A stretch of 64,000 nucleotides of DNA from positions 10,782,499 through 10,846,498 of the forward strand of contig NC_092565.1 in NCBI RefSeq assembly GCF_037975245.1, read 5' to 3'. This document shows, one piece after another, positions 61,401-64,000 of this stretch. The notes under the pieces are model-generated. The model worked only from the letters and a program-made list of their open reading frames with translations. It was not told the DNA's origin and searched no databases. Within the stretch, counting starts at the first letter, position 1; every line of letters starts with the position of its first letter. This DNA is from Apostichopus japonicus (taxonomy: Eukaryota; Echinodermata; Holothuroidea; Aspidochirotida; Stichopodidae). The translations under genes were made by a program, and so were the position numbers.

Positions 61401-63407
61401 TGTGTAACTTTATTTTCATTCTGCTTATGCAATGGTTGATAAATTGTTCACCCGCTGAACAGGCAAAGTTTTTTTGGGCGTCCGGTCTGTTCAGACAATC
61501 GGAATCAGCTGTGGGGGTTGTCTGTGGATGACTAAATGTTTACATCAAATTCAGGTTGCACTGTAACTAAATACCACCTCCCCTCCCCCCCCAAAAAAAA
61601 AATAAATATAGGTAAAATGATGAATTGGCTGCTGATATTTCTTTTCATCTTGTTTGCTAACATGTTGTGATTTTGTGGTTGTAAACTCTGTTGAACATGA
61701 TAACGGGAGGAAAGTATTCACATACATTGGGTAAGCAATGTTTTCATTAAATGTATACATGTGCAGTGTGACAGTGTCATAAGTTTTCCATGTTATAAAT
61801 CTTTTGTCATGTTAGTCAACGATACAGAGAGCAAAAGTGCTTAGCAATCAAGTAAAACTAGAAAAAGCAGAATAAACAATAGGTGGTAGTTGGTGACCTA
61901 ACCTTTTGGTTTGTTTTCCTCATGACCAGGGATGGACATATCTCCGATAGATCTCATCAACATTGCAAGCTTCTCGACCCGGGTGATCTCACTGAGCGAC
62001 TACCGTAAGAAGTTGTTCACCTACCTCCAGGAGAAGATGCACGCTGTGGCACCTAACCTGACTAGTTTGATAGGAGAACAGGTAAGAACTAACCCAGCCT
62101 GCCATTGGAAGAGAATGACACAGCTATATATCTGATAGACAATAAAGGCTTTAATTGGTTAGAAGCTAATCCTGACACATGTGACCCGCAGAAACTCTCA
62201 TCTAAGAAGAGAGGGGGGGGGGGGTTGAAATTCCTGGCAAAGTCTTTGTCAGCTGAAGAAAAAAGGTCCAAGTATCACATCTCAAGGTGATACCAGGAAA
62301 CAAATCTTGGTAGGAAAGGTAGAATTTTGAAGAACATGTGCGATGATGATTTTGATATTTGGAGGTCAGTTAGTTATTCAGTTTAGAGATGACATAACTG
62401 GTTCTTCTTGCAAAAGCATTCAAGGATACCATGTAAATGAGAAGGCAGTAAGGCAGCATACCCAGGCATGTTGCATAAAATGAATAAGTCATTGTAAACA
62501 CAACACATGTTAGTAAATTGCTTTCTCTGTCCATAGCTGCATGGTGCTACTACTACCTCAGTGTGTTGTCAGACTGTAACTTATTTAAATCTGTTTTTGT
62601 CAATAGGTTGGAGCAAGACTGATTTCTCATGCTGGTAGTCTGACCAATCTCGCTAAGTATCCAGCATCAACGGTTCAGATTCTCGGTGCAGAGAAAGCGC
62701 TCTTCAGGTAATATTTTTTTGTTTGAACAAAAGTTCAAGGTTCTGACTCCCTCATTAAATGTTCCACGTTCTCTCATTTCTCATTTGTTGTTATCTTCAT
62801 CAAAAGTCAAAGTCAAACTGGTAAACATATCCTCATCTCTCTTACCCATCCCCCACAGAAGGGTGTAGCATCAATAAACATTCCAATTTGTATGAAGTGA
62901 AATCAATCACCTACTTGAGAGCAGAAGAGTTTGCAGTTGAAACATAAACATAAATGAACTTAACCAAACTTGGTACGTGTGGTATGCTCCACGTCCCTTC
63001 ATTCCTCACCATTGAATAAAAGTAAATTTTTTATGCTGGATCTTTCATTTGTCACTTGATGTGAATAGTGTAGGGTTTCTTGTATCAATTTCTTACAAGG
63101 AGAACCTTTGGACACTTATATTCTTGGCCTTTGAGTATCCGTCCCTCACTTGTGATGGAAAACATGCCAAACAGTATTTATGTACAATTGCTATCATGTT
63201 AGTCCAGAATGTTTCTGTACAGGTCTTTAAAAAAAACCACATGTTTATCTCTTTCTAGAGCTTTGAAGACCAAAGGTAACACCCCGAAATATGGTTTGAT
63301 ATTTCATTCCACTTTCATTGGACGGGCGGCCCAGAAGAACAAAGGCCGCATTTCGAGGTACTTGGCCAACAAATGCTCCATTGCATCCAGAATAGATTGT
63401 TTTGCGG
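58489..63407 (+). CDS. NOP56: NOP56, box C/D snoRNP core protein, 3' end beyond the window
   Basis: Visible coding exons: 58489-58690, 58957-59118, 59743-59941, 61083-61270, 61930-62081, 62607-62707, 63259-63407, all with GT-AG junctions and matching phases. They give about 383 residues from the Met at 58492. The first of these exons follows a good acceptor, so a short 5' exon may lie upstream; the start could be the ATG at 58492 or an ATG at the end of that unseen exon. Conserved stretches: [13 protein letters not shown] at the N-terminus; [64 protein letters not shown]; then the NOP domain with [39 protein letters not shown] and [13 protein letters not shown]. The known role is assembly of 2'-O-methylation snoRNPs with NOP58, fibrillarin and 15.5K in the nucleolus. 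The donor at 63408 is canonical, so the Lys-rich C-terminus lies to the right. Confidence 0.96.
60082..60275 (-). other. Possible antisense exon inside a NOP56 intron, unidentified
   Basis: On the minus strand, after an acceptor-like pyrimidine tract ending TATATTTTAG (about 60262-60253), a frame reads [47 protein letters not shown] and stops near 60085. The composition looks protein-like. No family recognised, no start or partner exon; it may be a fossil of a mobile element. Confidence 0.22.
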
Positions 63408-64000
63408 GTGAGTAACTTTGAAGGGAGAGTATAGTGATAACAAACCCTTTTTAAGACTTGATGCAGTTATTTTATGTATTTATTTATTTATATTTTTGGC
63501 CTTTGTGAATGTTTAGTTCCTATTCACAAAATGCCCTTTCTGGTACATCTCCTTTTTTTTTTTTTTTTTTTTTTGAAACGTAAACATCTTTGACCTTGAA
63601 AATATTCGGTTATTACTTTGGTATAATTATTGTGTTAAAATGTCTTGATTGTACAAGGGTGCTAGGGGACATCTGGGAGGTTGTAGATTCAAGCCCTGGT
63701 ATAAAGTAGATTGGTTCAAACCCTGAACATGACATAGCAGGCAATTATGAAGTGTTTCATCTTTACATGTAAGTTTGCTAGATTTGTGTTGTTTGTTAGC
63801 ATAAAGTCATAATCAATAGTAATAATTTGACTATTTTTTATCACACTTTGCTAAGTGGCACAAGGTTAGTTTTTCCCAGCACAGCAACATAGATCTTGTT
63901 AAGTCATGATGGATTTATAGCAAGGTAGATCATTCAAGTACCTGAAAATTAGAGAGGTTTGATCAGCAGTTGGGCCATGATTCATTCACTAAATGGAATG

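Noticed and set aside
59119-62606. Box C/D or H/ACA snoRNAs in NOP56 introns, as found in vertebrates
   Set aside because: ATGATGA or GTGATGA occurs near 59674, 61618 and 62343, but none is followed by a CTGA box at a suitable distance with terminal pairing. A hairpin with CTGAACAG/CTGTTCAG arms near 61457-61494 lacks clear H and ACA boxes.

Overview
This window is nuclear DNA from a marine invertebrate animal. Genes have many short exons with GT-AG introns, the base composition is AT-rich, and the repeats (long TA microsatellites, tRNA-derived SINEs, decayed non-LTR retrotransposons, many short hAT-type MITEs) are of the kind found in echinoderms and other marine deuterostomes. An echinoderm, perhaps a sea cucumber, is my best guess; this is inference, because no lineage-specific marker is visible.

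Three conserved housekeeping genes can be traced exon by exon, with phases that close. RMND5 (CTLH/GID E3 ligase RING subunit, minus strand, 7.5-15.2 kb) has 9 coding exons and 390 aa. TAPT1 (plus strand, 40.7-52.2 kb) has 13 coding exons and 560 aa. NOP56 (box C/D snoRNP core protein, plus strand, from 58.5 kb) runs off the right end after 8 visible coding exons.

Between RMND5 and TAPT1 lies about 25 kb rich in repeats, and I think it holds two unnamed genes found by splice-site and phase reading rather than by long reading frames. On the minus strand (22.2-31.5 kb), four exons joined by canonical splice sites give a 118-residue precursor: a signal peptide, then a short peptide with two cysteines four residues apart, then Gly-Lys-Arg, then a C-terminal part with two more cysteines. 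This is the layout of a neuropeptide or peptide-hormone precursor. On the plus strand (17.3-20.4 kb), five small exons with compatible phases give a tyrosine-, serine- and proline-rich C-terminus ending in a stop. It resembles the cytoplasmic tail of a receptor, but its upstream exons were not found. The two genes converge.

Mobile elements: a foldback element (1.75-2.38 kb); a hAT transposase remnant with one in-frame stop (15.9-16.4 kb); an inverted pair of a GC-rich repeat (16.8-17.2 kb) with a third copy at 26.5 kb; a tRNA-SINE split by a hAT-type MITE (23.3-23.9 kb), with an unsplit copy of the same SINE at 51.0 kb; two further hAT-type MITEs with 8-bp target duplications (26.1 and 55.6 kb); and non-LTR reverse transcriptase pieces at 30.0, 38.4-39.9, 42.1-42.8 and 58.0 kb. 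Tandem repeats occupy introns of RMND5 and TAPT1 and the intergenic DNA. The left 7 kb, 32-38 kb and 52.3-57.9 kb hold no gene I can support.
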